Under the pieces are notes generated by a model. It made no database searches. It was not told where the DNA came from and saw only the letters and a program-made list of their open reading frames with translations. A stretch of DNA of 64,000 nucleotides from Candidatus Gastranaerophilales bacterium (GTDB lineage: Bacteria > Cyanobacteriota > Vampirovibrionia > Gastranaerophilales > Gastranaerophilaceae), in contig CAJUNK010000005.1 of the NCBI GenBank assembly GCA_910587815.1, positions 62,001 to 126,000 of the forward strand, given 5' to 3'. The number at the start of each line of letters is the position of its first letter. Position 1 is the first letter of the stretch. Both the position numbers and the translations under genes were made by a program. Positions 32,113 through 41,285 of this stretch are shown here, in pieces.

Positions 32113-32676
32113 TTATCCTAAATAATGCAAAACTTTACCGCAATCAACAACAATATCGTCATGTAATTCAAAAATGTGTTCTTCGCCATTTTCAAGTTTT
32201 ACAATAGGTCTTCTTTTTGAATGGTATGTGCCTTCTGTCCGGTCGTTAAGTTCTAAAGCAGGTTCTTTATCTGAATAATATATATCATCTTCCAATTCAT
32301 CTGTTGTTCCTAATACATTTTTGGTTGCAATCATGCGACCTTCAACAAAATCTACAGCAACCTTTTTTCCGTTTTCTAATTTTAAGAATGGAATGTCATA
32401 TCTTAAATCCAAATGATTGTTTTCTCCATCCATTTTTTGAACAGATTTTATTAATGCTTCTGCTTTTTGTGATGGAATGTTTGGATTTATAAAACTATCT
32501 GAATGGTTGCCATTGTCGTCAGTGTAATATTCAATCCAAGGGTATTTGTTTTTTGAGCCGCCATGCGAGCTTCTGAAATACCAAGCATCAAAAGTCTGCT
32601 TGTCTGAAATTGTTACTTTTCCGCCTTGAAATGAAGGATTTTTTGGCATAAAAGAGCCGATGCTATTGATTTGCAT
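32113..32676 (-). CDS. Unrecognised 187-residue protein of the NPSFQG-start type
   Basis: The protein begins MQINSIGSFMPKNPSFQGG. This short polar leader ending in SFQG recurs in other unknown proteins of this genome (45.7 kb). It has no signal peptide or membrane helix. The second half contains two beta-rich units of similar wording, FLKLENGKKVAVDFVEG and IVKLENGEEHIFEL, and ends VVDCGKVLHYLG. A decayed relative lies at 9174-9733, so this is a multicopy family. The start at 32676 has AAAGGAA. Function is unknown. Confidence 0.7.
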   Translation of the reverse strand: MQINSIGSFMPKNPSFQGGKVTISDKQTFDAWYFRSSHGGSKNKYPWIEYYTDDNGNHSDSFINPNIPSQKAEALIKSVQKMDGENNHLDLRYDIPFLKLENGKKVAVDFVEGRMIATKNVLGTTDELEDDIYYSDKEPALELNDRTEGTYHSKRRPIVKLENGEEHIFELHDDIVVDCGKVLHYLG

Positions 32677-32755
32677 AATATGTGTATTCCTTTCTCTCTT
32701 TTAAACAATAATAAAAAACGGGTGAATTTAATTTTTTGCGCTCATGTTTTTTATT

Positions 32756-33409
32756 TTATTCCGTTGGCAGGTCCACAAAGAAACAGATTTTGTTTTTATT
32801 TTTTGTGTGGTTTATTTTTCCATTCAATCTTAATAGTGCTTCATTTATAATTTGATGCCCAAAACCTGTAGTTTTTTTGCTATCAGGATTTAAGTGATTT
32901 GTAATACAGATAGAAACCTTTCTTTTAAGCTTTGTTGCTTCAATTTTGATTTCCTCACCATTTGGAGAATATTTTACAGCATTTGTAAAAAGGTTTAGAA
33001 AAATTTGCCTTATCATTTGTTTATCACTATATATTGGAATATTATCAGAACTTGTAATGAGGTTGATTTTTAAATTTTTTTCAATTATTAGAAATCTAAG
33101 TGCCACTATTTCTTCATTGATTATGTTTACGATATTAAAAAATTCATACTGTAAATTATATTTACCTGTTTTGAAAGAATAATGTTCCATAAGATTTTCT
33201 ATATATTCTAAATTGTGCCTGTTTACTGTGTAGATTTCATTTAAAATATCTTTTAGAGGTTCATTTTTTATGTTTATATTTTCAAGCGCTATATTTATGC
33301 CTACAATTGGGGATTTTATGTCATGAACAATGTTTAAAAGAAATTCTTCATTTTTTTCTTCTGTGCTTTTCATGGTTTTATTTATATATGGTTTTTGGCT
33401 CTTTTTCAT
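32756..33409 (-). CDS. Cytosolic histidine kinase without sensor domain
   Basis: The 217-residue protein has a HisKA-like helix pair with the phosphoacceptor in LLNIVHDIKSPI near residue 30. A HATPase domain follows: N box NLFTNAVKYSPNG near 140, a degenerate G region TGFGHQIINEAL near 185, and the final strand KICFFVDLP. There is no membrane helix or sensory domain, so the signal must come from a partner protein. No response regulator is adjacent. AAAGGAT precedes the ATG at 33409. It may work with another regulator elsewhere in the genome. Confidence 0.8.
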   Translation of the reverse strand: MKKSQKPYINKTMKSTEEKNEEFLLNIVHDIKSPIVGINIALENINIKNEPLKDILNEIYTVNRHNLEYIENLMEHYSFKTGKYNLQYEFFNIVNIINEEIVALRFLIIEKNLKINLITSSDNIPIYSDKQMIRQIFLNLFTNAVKYSPNGEEIKIEATKLKRKVSICITNHLNPDSKKTTGFGHQIINEALLRLNGKINHTKNKNKICFFVDLPTE

Positions 33410-33443
33410 TATCCTTTTTGGCTAATTTATTTTACCTTTACTA

Positions 33444-33471
33444 TTTACATATAATTGTGATTGGGTACAAT
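33444..33471 (+). promoter_or_regulatory. Promoter for pgi
   Basis: TTTACA (33444-33449), 16-base spacer, TACAAT (33466-33471). The ATG at 33504 follows GAGG by 6 bases. Confidence 0.6.
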
Positions 33472-33503
33472 AAAAGTAATGTGATAGTATTTTGAGGATT
33501 AAA

Positions 33504-34889
33504 ATGATTAAACTTAATTACAAGAATGTTACAGAACAAGTTATTGGGGCTGAATACGGTCTAGATATTCAAAAAGAATTTTTAGAATATGCTCCAAAGA
33601 TTGAATCCATTATTAAGGAATTAAATTCTAGAAAAGATAAGCCAGGGCAATGGCTTCAATGGATGAATCTTGGCTATAACGAAGAAACTGTTTGGTATGT
33701 AAAAGAATATGCTGCAATGGTGGAAGGACGTTTTGATAATATTCTTGTGCTTGGTATTGGTGGTTCTGCATTAGGTGGTATTGCTGTAACAGAAGCGCTT
33801 TTAAAGCCTTATTGGAATTTATTAACCCCTGAGCAAAGAGGCAACATGCCAAGGATATTTTTCCTTGATAATATTGATCCTGATCAAATTAATGCGCTTT
33901 TAAATATGCTTGATTTAAGCCGCACGCTTGTTAATGTAATCACAAAATCGGGCTCTACAGCAGAAACAATGAGCCAGTTTATGATTATTAAAGACAGAAT
34001 GCAGAAGCTTTTAGGGGATAATTATAGAAAAAATATTGTTGCAACTACAGATAAACAATCTGGCATTTTAAGACAGATTGCAAATGAAGAAGGATATAAA
34101 ACATTTGTTGTGCCTGATGATGTTGGCGGCAGATTTTCAGTGTTTTCAGCAGTCGGCCTTGTGCCTTTTGCCCTTGTAGGTATTGATATTGATGAAATTG
34201 TTGAAGGTGTTAAAACTATGGATTTAGCACTGAAAAACACAGATATCTTCAAAAATATTGCAGCGCAAAATGCCTTAATTCATTATTTAATGGATACAAA
34301 AAAAGGACATTATTTATCTGTTATGATGCCGTATTCAAGCAGATTAAAATATGTTTCAGATTGGTATGTTCAACTTTGGGCAGAATCTTTGGGTAAAGAA
34401 GTTGACAATGACGGCAATAAAGTGAATGTTGGCCCTACACCTATCAAAGCATTGGGCGCAACAGACCAGCATTCTCAAATTCAACTTTATAATGAAGGAA
34501 AGCATGATAAAATTATTAACTTTATCCGTGTGGAAGAATTTGATACAAATCTTGAAATTCCAAAAATCTTTGAATGTACAGGGGTGAATTACCTTGGTGG
34601 AAAGACTATTAATGAATTAATTAATGCTGAAGCTGATTCTACAGCAGTTGCATTAGCTGATTTTAAACGTCCGAACTTAACAATTTCACTTCCAAAAGTA
34701 AATGCATATTATTTAGCGCAATTGTTCTATATGCTTGAAGTGCAGACTGCAATTGCAGGTGAATTATACAATATTAATACATTTAACCAGCCTGGTGTAG
34801 AACAAGCGAAAAATTACACATACGCCCTTATGGGAAGGTCTGGTTATGAAGAATCTAAGGAAGAATTAACTTCTAAGATTGGAAGATAA
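33504..34889 (+). CDS. pgi: Glucose-6-phosphate isomerase
   Basis: The enzyme has 461 residues from ATG 33504 and interconverts glucose-6-phosphate and fructose-6-phosphate. Visible motifs are VLGIGGSALGG (sugar-phosphate loop), VITKSGSTAET near residue 150, GGRFSVFSAVGLVPFAL near 205, GATDQHSQIQLY with the catalytic His region, and a C-terminal Lys-containing NQPGVEQAKN. It is of the shorter bacterial type common in Firmicutes and related groups, not the 550-residue E. coli form. It is monocistronic, with its own promoter and terminator. Confidence 0.96.
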   Translation: MIKLNYKNVTEQVIGAEYGLDIQKEFLEYAPKIESIIKELNSRKDKPGQWLQWMNLGYNEETVWYVKEYAAMVEGRFDNILVLGIGGSALGGIAVTEALLKPYWNLLTPEQRGNMPRIFFLDNIDPDQINALLNMLDLSRTLVNVITKSGSTAETMSQFMIIKDRMQKLLGDNYRKNIVATTDKQSGILRQIANEEGYKTFVVPDDVGGRFSVFSAVGLVPFALVGIDIDEIVEGVKTMDLALKNTDIFKNIAAQNALIHYLMDTKKGHYLSVMMPYSSRLKYVSDWYVQLWAESLGKEVDNDGNKVNVGPTPIKALGATDQHSQIQLYNEGKHDKIINFIRVEEFDTNLEIPKIFECTGVNYLGGKTINELINAEADSTAVALADFKRPNLTISLPKVNAYYLAQLFYMLEVQTAIAGELYNINTFNQPGVEQAKNYTYALMGRSGYEESKEELTSKIGR

Positions 34890-34913
34890 TCCAGAATTTT
34901 AACAGATATTTTA

Positions 34914-34953
34914 AAAGCCCTGCTGAAAAATAAAAAAGCGGGGCTTTTGTTTT
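34914..34953 (+). terminator. Terminator after pgi
   Basis: AAAAGCCC with GC (34914-34924) pairs with GCGGGGCTTTT (34939-34949) across an A-rich loop, then GTTTT. The 195 bases on to lrgB hold no gene; an 80-codon reverse frame there has no support. Confidence 0.75.
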
Positions 34954-35148
34954 AAATCTTTTTTGAAGCAATCTTTTATTACACGGTATAGGGTGCTTAT
35001 TTCTATGATGATGGATAAAAATATTATCAATAAAGATACAATCCAGATATATCAAGGCTTTTGCTTTTTTATCTTGGAGATTTTTAACTAAATGTTTCAG
35101 AAAATTGTAGTCCAAGTCCTATATTATATTTTTCCTGTTTTGTGAGTA

Positions 35149-35883
35149 TTATAGCCTTTGTATAAATGCCATATTCAGTTTAGTATATAGTTCAATTAAA
35201 GCAGGGGTAAGGATTGCAGTTAAAATTGCAACTATAGTAAGTGCTACGGTTGATATTGCAACCTGTCTGAATTCTTTGCGTTCTGCAAGGCTTGATGTGC
35301 CCATAACATGGCTTGATGCGCCGATAGATAAGCCTATTGCAACATCATTATCTATCTTGAATAGTTTTAAAATTCTTCTGCCAAATAATGCTCCTAAAAT
35401 TCCTGTAATTATAACTGCACAGGCGGTAAGTTCCGGTATGCCGCCGATTGTTTTTGAAATTTCAACTGCAATAGGTGTAGTTACTGATTTTGGAAGCATT
35501 GAAATTATAATGGATAATTTTGTGTGGAAAAATTTTCCAAGAAATGCCACAGATACTATTGCAATGCATGTTGCAAATAAAAAGCCGAAATATATTGCAC
35601 GTTTGTTTTGGGTTAGAATTTCTTTGTTTTTAATTAAAGGGTAGGCAAGTGCTATGGTTGCGGGCCCTAGAAGGTATGTTATGTATTTTGCACCTGAATT
35701 ATATTCAAAAAAACTTATATTGAATATTTTTAAAAGAAAAATTATTATAAGACTTGTTAAGATTATCGGCGGGAGTTTTTTTAAATATTTAAAACGTGTA
35801 ATGGTGCGCGAAATGTAGAATATTACAAATGTTAAGGCAAAATATAAAATTTTATGCACCCAAATGCTAATTATGCTAAACAT
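35149..35883 (-). CDS. lrgB: LrgB/CidB-family membrane protein
   Basis: The 244-residue protein has about seven transmembrane helices and the LrgB signature YLLGPATIALAYPL. The charged loop SIIISMLPKSVTTPIAVEIS and the C-terminal IGASSHVMGTSS motif are also present. LrgAB/CidAB proteins were described as holin/antiholin-like modulators of murein hydrolases, and later as pyruvate or by-product transporters. In a fermenter the transport role is plausible. It overlaps the end of lrgA by 8 bases and is last in the leftward operon. Confidence 0.93.
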   Translation of the reverse strand: MFSIISIWVHKILYFALTFVIFYISRTITRFKYLKKLPPIILTSLIIIFLLKIFNISFFEYNSGAKYITYLLGPATIALAYPLIKNKEILTQNKRAIYFGFLFATCIAIVSVAFLGKFFHTKLSIIISMLPKSVTTPIAVEISKTIGGIPELTACAVIITGILGALFGRRILKLFKIDNDVAIGLSIGASSHVMGTSSLAERKEFRQVAISTVALTIVAILTAILTPALIELYTKLNMAFIQRL

Positions 35884-36268
35884 CTTTTTTACCTGTCCAT
35901 TCCATTACTTTGTCTACAAAAATTGCAGTCATAATCATAGTTATAAAAGTGCCAAGTACGATAATAGCTAAAATTCCAAGCAAATTTTGTTCTATTAAAT
36001 TGTAATAAACGGTAATGCCCACCAATAATGGCACAAAAAGAGCGGGCAAAATTGATATCATAATACTGCAAATATCTTTCACTAAATGCATTGGAATAAT
36101 TTTAAAATTTAAAAGCAAGGCAAAAATTATCATTCCAAAAATTGTGGGTGGAAAATTTATGTTTAAAATGTGCAAAATTTTTTCTGAAATGAATTGAAGT
36201 GCAATTAAAATTAAAAACCCTGCAATAATTCTAAATGTTTTTATCAGCCTAATATTTGATGCCTTCAT
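35876..36268 (-). CDS. lrgA: LrgA/CidA-family holin-like membrane protein
   Basis: The 130-residue protein has four hydrophobic helices and the family pattern LNINFPPTIFGMIIFALLLNFKIIP, where the PxxxxGM block is diagnostic, followed by LFVPLLVGI. It partners with LrgB encoded immediately after. The gene overlaps miaB by 4 bases (ATGA), which is an unusual neighbour for this pair and implies read-through from the miaB message. Confidence 0.92.
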   Translation of the reverse strand: MKASNIRLIKTFRIIAGFLILIALQFISEKILHILNINFPPTIFGMIIFALLLNFKIIPMHLVKDICSIMISILPALFVPLLVGITVYYNLIEQNLLGILAIIVLGTFITMIMTAIFVDKVMEWTGKKDV

Positions 36269-37644
36269 TTTATTTCTTCGCCTTTAAGGCACCAGGTGAG
36301 TGCTTCTTTAATTTGAACGTTTATAAAATCACCTATTTGTGCAGTTTGAGATTCAAAATGGACAACTTTATTATTTCTGCTTCTGCCTTCTACAATTCTT
36401 TTATTTTCATTTTTTTCATCATCTTCTTTAATTTTTTCAACTAAAACTTCATAAGTTTTGCCGATTGAATTTATATTTGATTTTTTAGATGCTTCTTTTA
36501 CAGTGTCATTTAATATTGCAAGACGCCTTTTTTTCTCGTTTTTATCAATAAATTTATCTGTCATTTTTCCTGCTGGGGTTATTGGGCGCGGGGAATAGCT
36601 TGCTGTGTTTGAATAATCAAGATTAAGTTCTTTTATAGCACTTATTGTATCCTTGAATTCATCTTCTGTTTCTGATGGAAAACCTGCAATAAAATCTGAT
36701 GTTATTGTGACATCTTTTATCTCTTTGCGGATTTTATTTACAATTTCAGAATATTGGGCTCTATTGTATCTTCTGTTCATTGTTTTTAAAATTCTGTCGT
36801 TTCCACTTTGCATCGGAATATGAAAACATTCACAAATTTTTTTAGCATTTTTTACGGTTTCAACAACTTCATCTGTAATGTCAGTTGGGTATGATGTTGT
36901 AAACCTTATTCTGAAATTTCCATCAAGCTTGTCTAATTCTGCTAAAAGTTTTGCAAATGTTGGTTTTCCATATTTTGGGTCATCAGGTAGATTTTTGCCA
37001 TAACTATCCACATTTTGCCCCAGCAATGTTATTTCTTTGTAGCCTTCTTTTATTATTTTTTTTGCTTCATTTAATATTGTTTCAATATCCCGGCTGCGTT
37101 CTCTTCCTCTTGTGTATGGAACTATACAATATGTGCAGAAATTATTGCAGCCTTCCATAATTGGAAGCCAGGCATTTATTCCTTTAGAACGTATTATGTC
37201 AAATTCCTTTTCAGGGGTTGCAATATCTCTTATGGCGCAAATTCTATTTTTTATGCCATCGGGATTTTCTTTTTCAAGGTCTTTAATTAATTCGGGAAGC
37301 TCGTAAATATTATGTGTTCCAAAAACTAAATCTATGTATGAAAATTTTTTTAAAAGATTTTCTTTTTCCTGCTGAGCCACACACCCGCATATTCCAATCC
37401 TTAAATTAGGGTTTGATTCTTTCATTTTTCCCCAAACTCCAAGCTTTGAATATGCTTTATCTTCAGATAATTTTCTAATAGAGCATGTATTTACAATGAC
37501 TAAATCTGCCTTTTCTTCTTCTGATTTTTGATAGCCAAAATGGGACAAAATGCCAAGAATTCTTTCTGTATCAGATTTATTCATTTGGCAGCCCAAAGTT
37601 TCTATATATACGTTTTTTAAAGCATTTTTTGTTAGAGTATTCAT
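36265..37644 (-). CDS. miaB: tRNA-2-methylthio-N6-dimethylallyladenosine synthase
   Basis: The 459-residue radical-SAM methylthiotransferase adds the 2-methylthio group to i6A37 in tRNAs reading UNN codons. The N-terminal UPF0004 cluster Cys residues are in TLGCQMN, VNTCSIR and GICGCVAQ. The radical-SAM motif is CNNFCTYCIVPYTRG near residue 168, followed by GQNVDSYG. A C-terminal TRAM domain (KTYEVLVEKI to VQIKEAL) is present. ATG 37644 is 5 bases past the upstream gene's stop; a TTG at 37647 is an alternative. Confidence 0.95.
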   Translation of the reverse strand: MNTLTKNALKNVYIETLGCQMNKSDTERILGILSHFGYQKSEEEKADLVIVNTCSIRKLSEDKAYSKLGVWGKMKESNPNLRIGICGCVAQQEKENLLKKFSYIDLVFGTHNIYELPELIKDLEKENPDGIKNRICAIRDIATPEKEFDIIRSKGINAWLPIMEGCNNFCTYCIVPYTRGRERSRDIETILNEAKKIIKEGYKEITLLGQNVDSYGKNLPDDPKYGKPTFAKLLAELDKLDGNFRIRFTTSYPTDITDEVVETVKNAKKICECFHIPMQSGNDRILKTMNRRYNRAQYSEIVNKIRKEIKDVTITSDFIAGFPSETEDEFKDTISAIKELNLDYSNTASYSPRPITPAGKMTDKFIDKNEKKRRLAILNDTVKEASKKSNINSIGKTYEVLVEKIKEDDEKNENKRIVEGRSRNNKVVHFESQTAQIGDFINVQIKEALTWCLKGEEIK

Positions 37645-37649
37645 CAATT

Positions 37650-38960
37650 TTACACTATTCTGTGGGATTGTATTTCTTCCAGTCTTTCCATACGCTCTTT
37701 TAGGGCGCCAAGCGGCATATAGTATGGTTCTACAGTCATTATTTTTGCTGCAATATTTGGATAGAAATAAATAAACTTCAATTCACTGTCTGTTAATGGT
37801 TTTTGAGTGTGAACGTTTGCATAGCGGGCAAGTTCCAAAATATTTCTTGCTTCATGTTCATCTTTAAATTCAAGTTCAAGATTTTCATACACGTTTCTGA
37901 AACCCTTAATGCCTGCATATTCACCAACGGTTATCATTCGGCCCGTTTCAATGATTTCGGGTTCGCCACGGCCAAGTTCTTCATAATCATATAATTCATA
38001 GTTTCTTCTGTCTTTAAGGGCACCATCTGCATGTATTCCTGATTCATGAGCGAAGGCGTTATCGCCTACAGCCACCTGATTCATTGGAATTGGCACACCA
38101 AAGGCGTATGCTGTGTACTTTGCAAGCTTCCATGCTTTTGTGATATCAATTTGAGGGTCTATCTTGTATTTTCCTTCAAAGCCGCTAGATTTTAAGATTG
38201 CAAGGATGCAAGAAACTAAATCTGCATTTCCTGCGCGTTCACCCATACCATTTATTGCAGTGTTTATCCAGGCGTCTACTCCTGCATCTATTGCAGCTTT
38301 TGCACCCATAACAGAACATGCTACCGCCATACCAAGATCATTATGAAAATGCATTTCTATATCCATTTGTGTTTCTTTTGCAATGGCATAAATCCTATCG
38401 TAGGCAGTTTTTGGGTCATCATAGCCTAAAGTATCACAATATCTGAATCTTTTGGCGCCATATCTTTTGCATTCATTTGCATACTTGATTAAATATTCTA
38501 AATCGGACCTTGATGCATCTTCAGCATTCACGCCAATCATTTTTGCATCATATTCAATTGCCATATTTATAGCTTCCAGCGTTTGCTGCAAAATATCATC
38601 TCGTGTTTTTTTGCCTTGATATTTTCCATTTATCATCTGTTCTGAAGTTGATTGGGAAAGATTTATATATTTTAACTTTGGTATATTTTCAAAAGATTTT
38701 TTTACATCCGATGCAAGTGCCCTAGACCATCCTGATAGTTTTGTTTTATTGATAACGCCTCTATCTACAAGCATGAGGTTTCCATTTAAATAATTTTTTT
38801 CATGCTCTGTTGTAGGGAAACCAAATTCTGATTGGTTAACCCCCATGTCATTTAGCATGATGTTTATTATGGTTTTTTGTAATTTTGCAAGACCTAATCT
38901 TGAAGTTTGTACGCCATCCCTGTTTGTAACATCAACAAATTTAATAAAATTTTCGCCCAT
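37650..38960 (-). CDS. Homocitrate / 2-isopropylmalate synthase-like DRE-TIM enzyme
   Basis: The 436-residue protein belongs to the DRE-TIM metallolyase family, which condenses acetyl-CoA with 2-oxoacids. The N-terminal strand reads FVDVTNRDGVQTS instead of the usual DTTLRDGEQ; the metal site is MHFHNDLGMAVA near residue 205, GMGERAGNADL near 238, and AHESGIHADG near 305 begins the C-terminal part. It lacks the long LeuA allosteric domain. The altered first motif and the lack of leu or nif genes nearby leave the substrate open; homocitrate synthase is the nearest fit I can name. It is first in the operon with miaB and lrgAB. Confidence 0.8.
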   Translation of the reverse strand: MGENFIKFVDVTNRDGVQTSRLGLAKLQKTIINIMLNDMGVNQSEFGFPTTEHEKNYLNGNLMLVDRGVINKTKLSGWSRALASDVKKSFENIPKLKYINLSQSTSEQMINGKYQGKKTRDDILQQTLEAINMAIEYDAKMIGVNAEDASRSDLEYLIKYANECKRYGAKRFRYCDTLGYDDPKTAYDRIYAIAKETQMDIEMHFHNDLGMAVACSVMGAKAAIDAGVDAWINTAINGMGERAGNADLVSCILAILKSSGFEGKYKIDPQIDITKAWKLAKYTAYAFGVPIPMNQVAVGDNAFAHESGIHADGALKDRRNYELYDYEELGRGEPEIIETGRMITVGEYAGIKGFRNVYENLELEFKDEHEARNILELARYANVHTQKPLTDSELKFIYFYPNIAAKIMTVEPYYMPLGALKERMERLEEIQSHRIV

Positions 38961-39129
38961 ATTGTTTCCTATCTTTTGGTCTGTGCTTCGGCTTTTTTCT
39001 GCTTGTTTGCAGTATAAAAATTAATTATTGTTAAATAATATTGTAACATCTAAAAAAATACTAGCAATTTTTTTTATTTTTGTGTTTATAATATATGTGT
39101 AATTGATTTTACTAATTTGAAAGGCTGTC

Positions 39130-39954
39130 ATGTCATCTGAATATTCGGTAACGAATATACGCTTTATCAATAGAGGCTATGCTTCGGGGGATGATTCTGC
39201 GCGTACAGCCAAGCGAAAGCAAGTGCTAAATAGAGAAATGCTTGCAAATATGAGCGATAATCAAATTGTGCTGAATAGTATTGATTATGCTGAGAAAAAA
39301 AGTAAAGAAACATTGGCAGGGAAGATTTCAAATGCTCTGCCAATGTTGTTTTTTGTAGCGTTGCCAGCATTGTTTGGTGCAATGCAAAAAGGTACACTTT
39401 CTGATAAAACAAAATCTGCTTTATCGACTGCTGCAATATTTGCAGGTTCCAATATTTTGTTTGACAAGTTTGATAATGCAGTAGATAGGGTGGCAAATGC
39501 TTCTCCAAAGTTTGACGAAAAAAGAAGAAAATATCCTATCACATCATTTGCCCTAAATATAGGTGGCAAAGCGCTGTTATTGGCTGGGGCTATGGTTGGT
39601 TTGTCAAAGGGTGCTAGCTATTTCCAAAAAAAATTTCAACCTACGGCATTAAAACTTTCTGAATCTGTTGCAAAAGCATCTGAAAAAATGGATTCTACAA
39701 AGCTTGCTGGTCATATTTCTAAATTAAGTGCAAATAATGCCGAATTTATGAATAAACATCCTAAAATTGCTAATTTTGTAAGAAAGCATGATTATCTTTC
39801 ACCTTTATTGTTAATATTTGGCTGGACAGGTTTTTCCGGGGCTGTTGCCAATAAGGTTTTAAGTAACAAAGCTGATTTTGCAGCTAAAAGAGCTGAAGAT
39901 TTAATAATTTTAAGAGCTGCTCTTCAAAACAATGATGTAAGCAAAGAAGCTTAA
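39130..39954 (+). CDS. Unrecognised membrane protein (274 residues)
   Basis: After a polar N-terminus of about 65 residues, hydrophobic segments appear at about 68-85 (ALPMLFFVALPALFGA), 100-115, 150-165 (ALLLAGAMVGL) and 224-243 (LSPLLLIFGWTGFSGAV). These are separated by basic stretches, and the protein ends in a short helix. No family is recognised. It resembles lineage-specific membrane proteins common in the suspected group. ATG 39130 follows GAAAGG; a TATAAT at 39087-39092 may be its -10. Unrelated genes lie on both sides. Confidence 0.65.
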   Translation: MSSEYSVTNIRFINRGYASGDDSARTAKRKQVLNREMLANMSDNQIVLNSIDYAEKKSKETLAGKISNALPMLFFVALPALFGAMQKGTLSDKTKSALSTAAIFAGSNILFDKFDNAVDRVANASPKFDEKRRKYPITSFALNIGGKALLLAGAMVGLSKGASYFQKKFQPTALKLSESVAKASEKMDSTKLAGHISKLSANNAEFMNKHPKIANFVRKHDYLSPLLLIFGWTGFSGAVANKVLSNKADFAAKRAEDLIILRAALQNNDVSKEA

Positions 39955-40140
39955 TTTTATTTTTTAGTAAAAGTATTTTTTTTTAATATAGGTATTTATT
40001 TGCCTTATATCCATTTTTATGTTTAAGATTTATGTTAAGTTTTGTTAACTTTTACGTATTGATTTTAACTATATGTTACGTATATTTAAAAAAACAATTG
40101 ACTTTTTTTGTTAAGTAATATAAATAATGTAGGACAAAAC

Positions 40141-40170
40141 TTGAAAAAAATGCTATATTCATAATATAAA
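40141..40170 (+). promoter_or_regulatory. Promoter of the HEAT-repeat gene, with a long leader
   Basis: TTGAAA (40141-40146), 18-base spacer, TATAAA (40165-40170). About 155 bases of leader precede the ATG at 40331. The region 39955-40330 otherwise holds only AT-rich sequence, including another possible promoter (TTGACT at 40098 with TATAAA at 40119). Confidence 0.5.
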
Positions 40171-40330
40171 GTGTTCTTTTTACCCTTTTGGGTTTGAGGA
40201 AAATGTAAATCTTTTTAAAGCAAATAATAAAATTTTGTCAATTTTTTTAGAGATAAAGTTTTTAAAGATATAGGAAGTGAATTTTAATTAATATAGAAGT
40301 GATAAATTGTTATTTGGAGGAACCTAAGTA

Positions 40331-41185
40331 ATGACAATTAGTGTGAACAACCGTAAAAAACAAGCAAAAAAATCTTTTGATGAATTGATTAAGGATTTGC
40401 AAACATCTAATTCTGAAAAAGTTCGTTATAATGCTGCAAGAATTCTTGGTGAAATGGGAGACTTCAGCGCTGTAGAACCTCTTATTGATGTTCTTAAAAA
40501 CGATAAAAATGGCTCAGTTCGTCTTTATGCAGCTCGTGCTCTTGGTGAATTAGGCGATGTGAAAGCAACTGTTCCTTTGATTGAATCTTTAAGAGAAGAC
40601 AGAAATGTGGATGTGCGTGTTCGCGCTGCTCGTGCTTTAGGTCGTTTGGGTGGTAAAATTGTTGTAGAGCCTTTGGTTGAAGCATTAAATGATGAAAATC
40701 CTCAGGTATGCATTACGGCAACTGATGCTTTAATTGAAATTGGTGATGTTGCAACTGATGCTTTAATTGAATCTCTAGATCATCAAAAAGTTAACGTTAG
40801 ATGTGATGCTACACGTGCGCTTGGTGAAATTGGCAACAAAAAATCTGTTGAAAAAATTATTAAAATGTTAAAAGATGAATGGGTAAATGTTAGAATTTAT
40901 GCTGTTACATCTTTAGGAAAATTAGGTGATACAAAAGCTGTTCCTGCTTTGATTGAAGTTATGGAAAATGCTTCTGAAAATGATTTAGTAAGAGCTGGAG
41001 CTGCTGCTGCGCTTGGTGTTTTACGTGACCAAAGAGCATTGCTTCCATTAAGAAAACTTATAATTGATGCTGAAGAACTTGGTGAATTAGAAGATACAGC
41101 ATTAAAATCATTCAAGAAAATTATGGCTGCAAATTGGGAAACTATTCCTGGTGCTGCACCTGTAAAAAAACCTGCTTTGTTTTAA
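40331..41185 (+). CDS. HEAT-repeat protein (PBS-lyase type)
   Basis: The 284-residue protein is built almost entirely of about seven HEAT-like repeats of 31 residues. Each has the pattern VR..AA.ALGE.GD..AV.PLI..L.D, for example VRYNAARILGEMGD, VRLYAARALGELGD, VRVRAARALGRLGG and VRCDATRALGEIGN. The folded solenoid is a protein-binding scaffold. This repeat type is frequent in cyanobacterial phycobilisome lyases and in archaea, but nothing here implies pigment chemistry. It has a strong ribosome site (TGGAGGAA) and its own promoter and terminator, suggesting good expression. The partner is unknown. Confidence 0.88.
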   Translation: MTISVNNRKKQAKKSFDELIKDLQTSNSEKVRYNAARILGEMGDFSAVEPLIDVLKNDKNGSVRLYAARALGELGDVKATVPLIESLREDRNVDVRVRAARALGRLGGKIVVEPLVEALNDENPQVCITATDALIEIGDVATDALIESLDHQKVNVRCDATRALGEIGNKKSVEKIIKMLKDEWVNVRIYAVTSLGKLGDTKAVPALIEVMENASENDLVRAGAAAALGVLRDQRALLPLRKLIIDAEELGELEDTALKSFKKIMAANWETIPGAAPVKKPALF

Positions 41186-41210
41186 TTTAGAACCATAATT
41201 AATTTCTATT

Positions 41211-41250
41211 AAAATGCCCTGTTAAACTTGATGTTTATAGGGCATTTTGG
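41211..41250 (+). terminator. Terminator after the HEAT-repeat gene
   Basis: AAAATGCCCT (41211-41220) pairs with AGGGCATTTT (41239-41248), and the inner GTTAAAC/GTTTAT bases pair further. Confidence 0.85.
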
Positions 41251-41261
41251 TTATTATTTTA

Positions 41262-41270
41262 TGGTATAAT
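41262..41270 (+). promoter_or_regulatory. Extended -10 promoter of the transglycosylase gene
   Basis: TGGTATAAT (41262-41270) is a full TGn-TATAAT with no -35 at a usable distance. It lies inside the longest open frame of the next gene and so forces the start to ATG 41286. Confidence 0.55.
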
Positions 41271-41285
41271 AGTTTATGGGTTGTC

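Noticed and set aside
34873..35115. 80-codon reverse frame between pgi and lrgB
   Set aside because: It crosses the pgi terminator and has no ribosome site or recognisable content.
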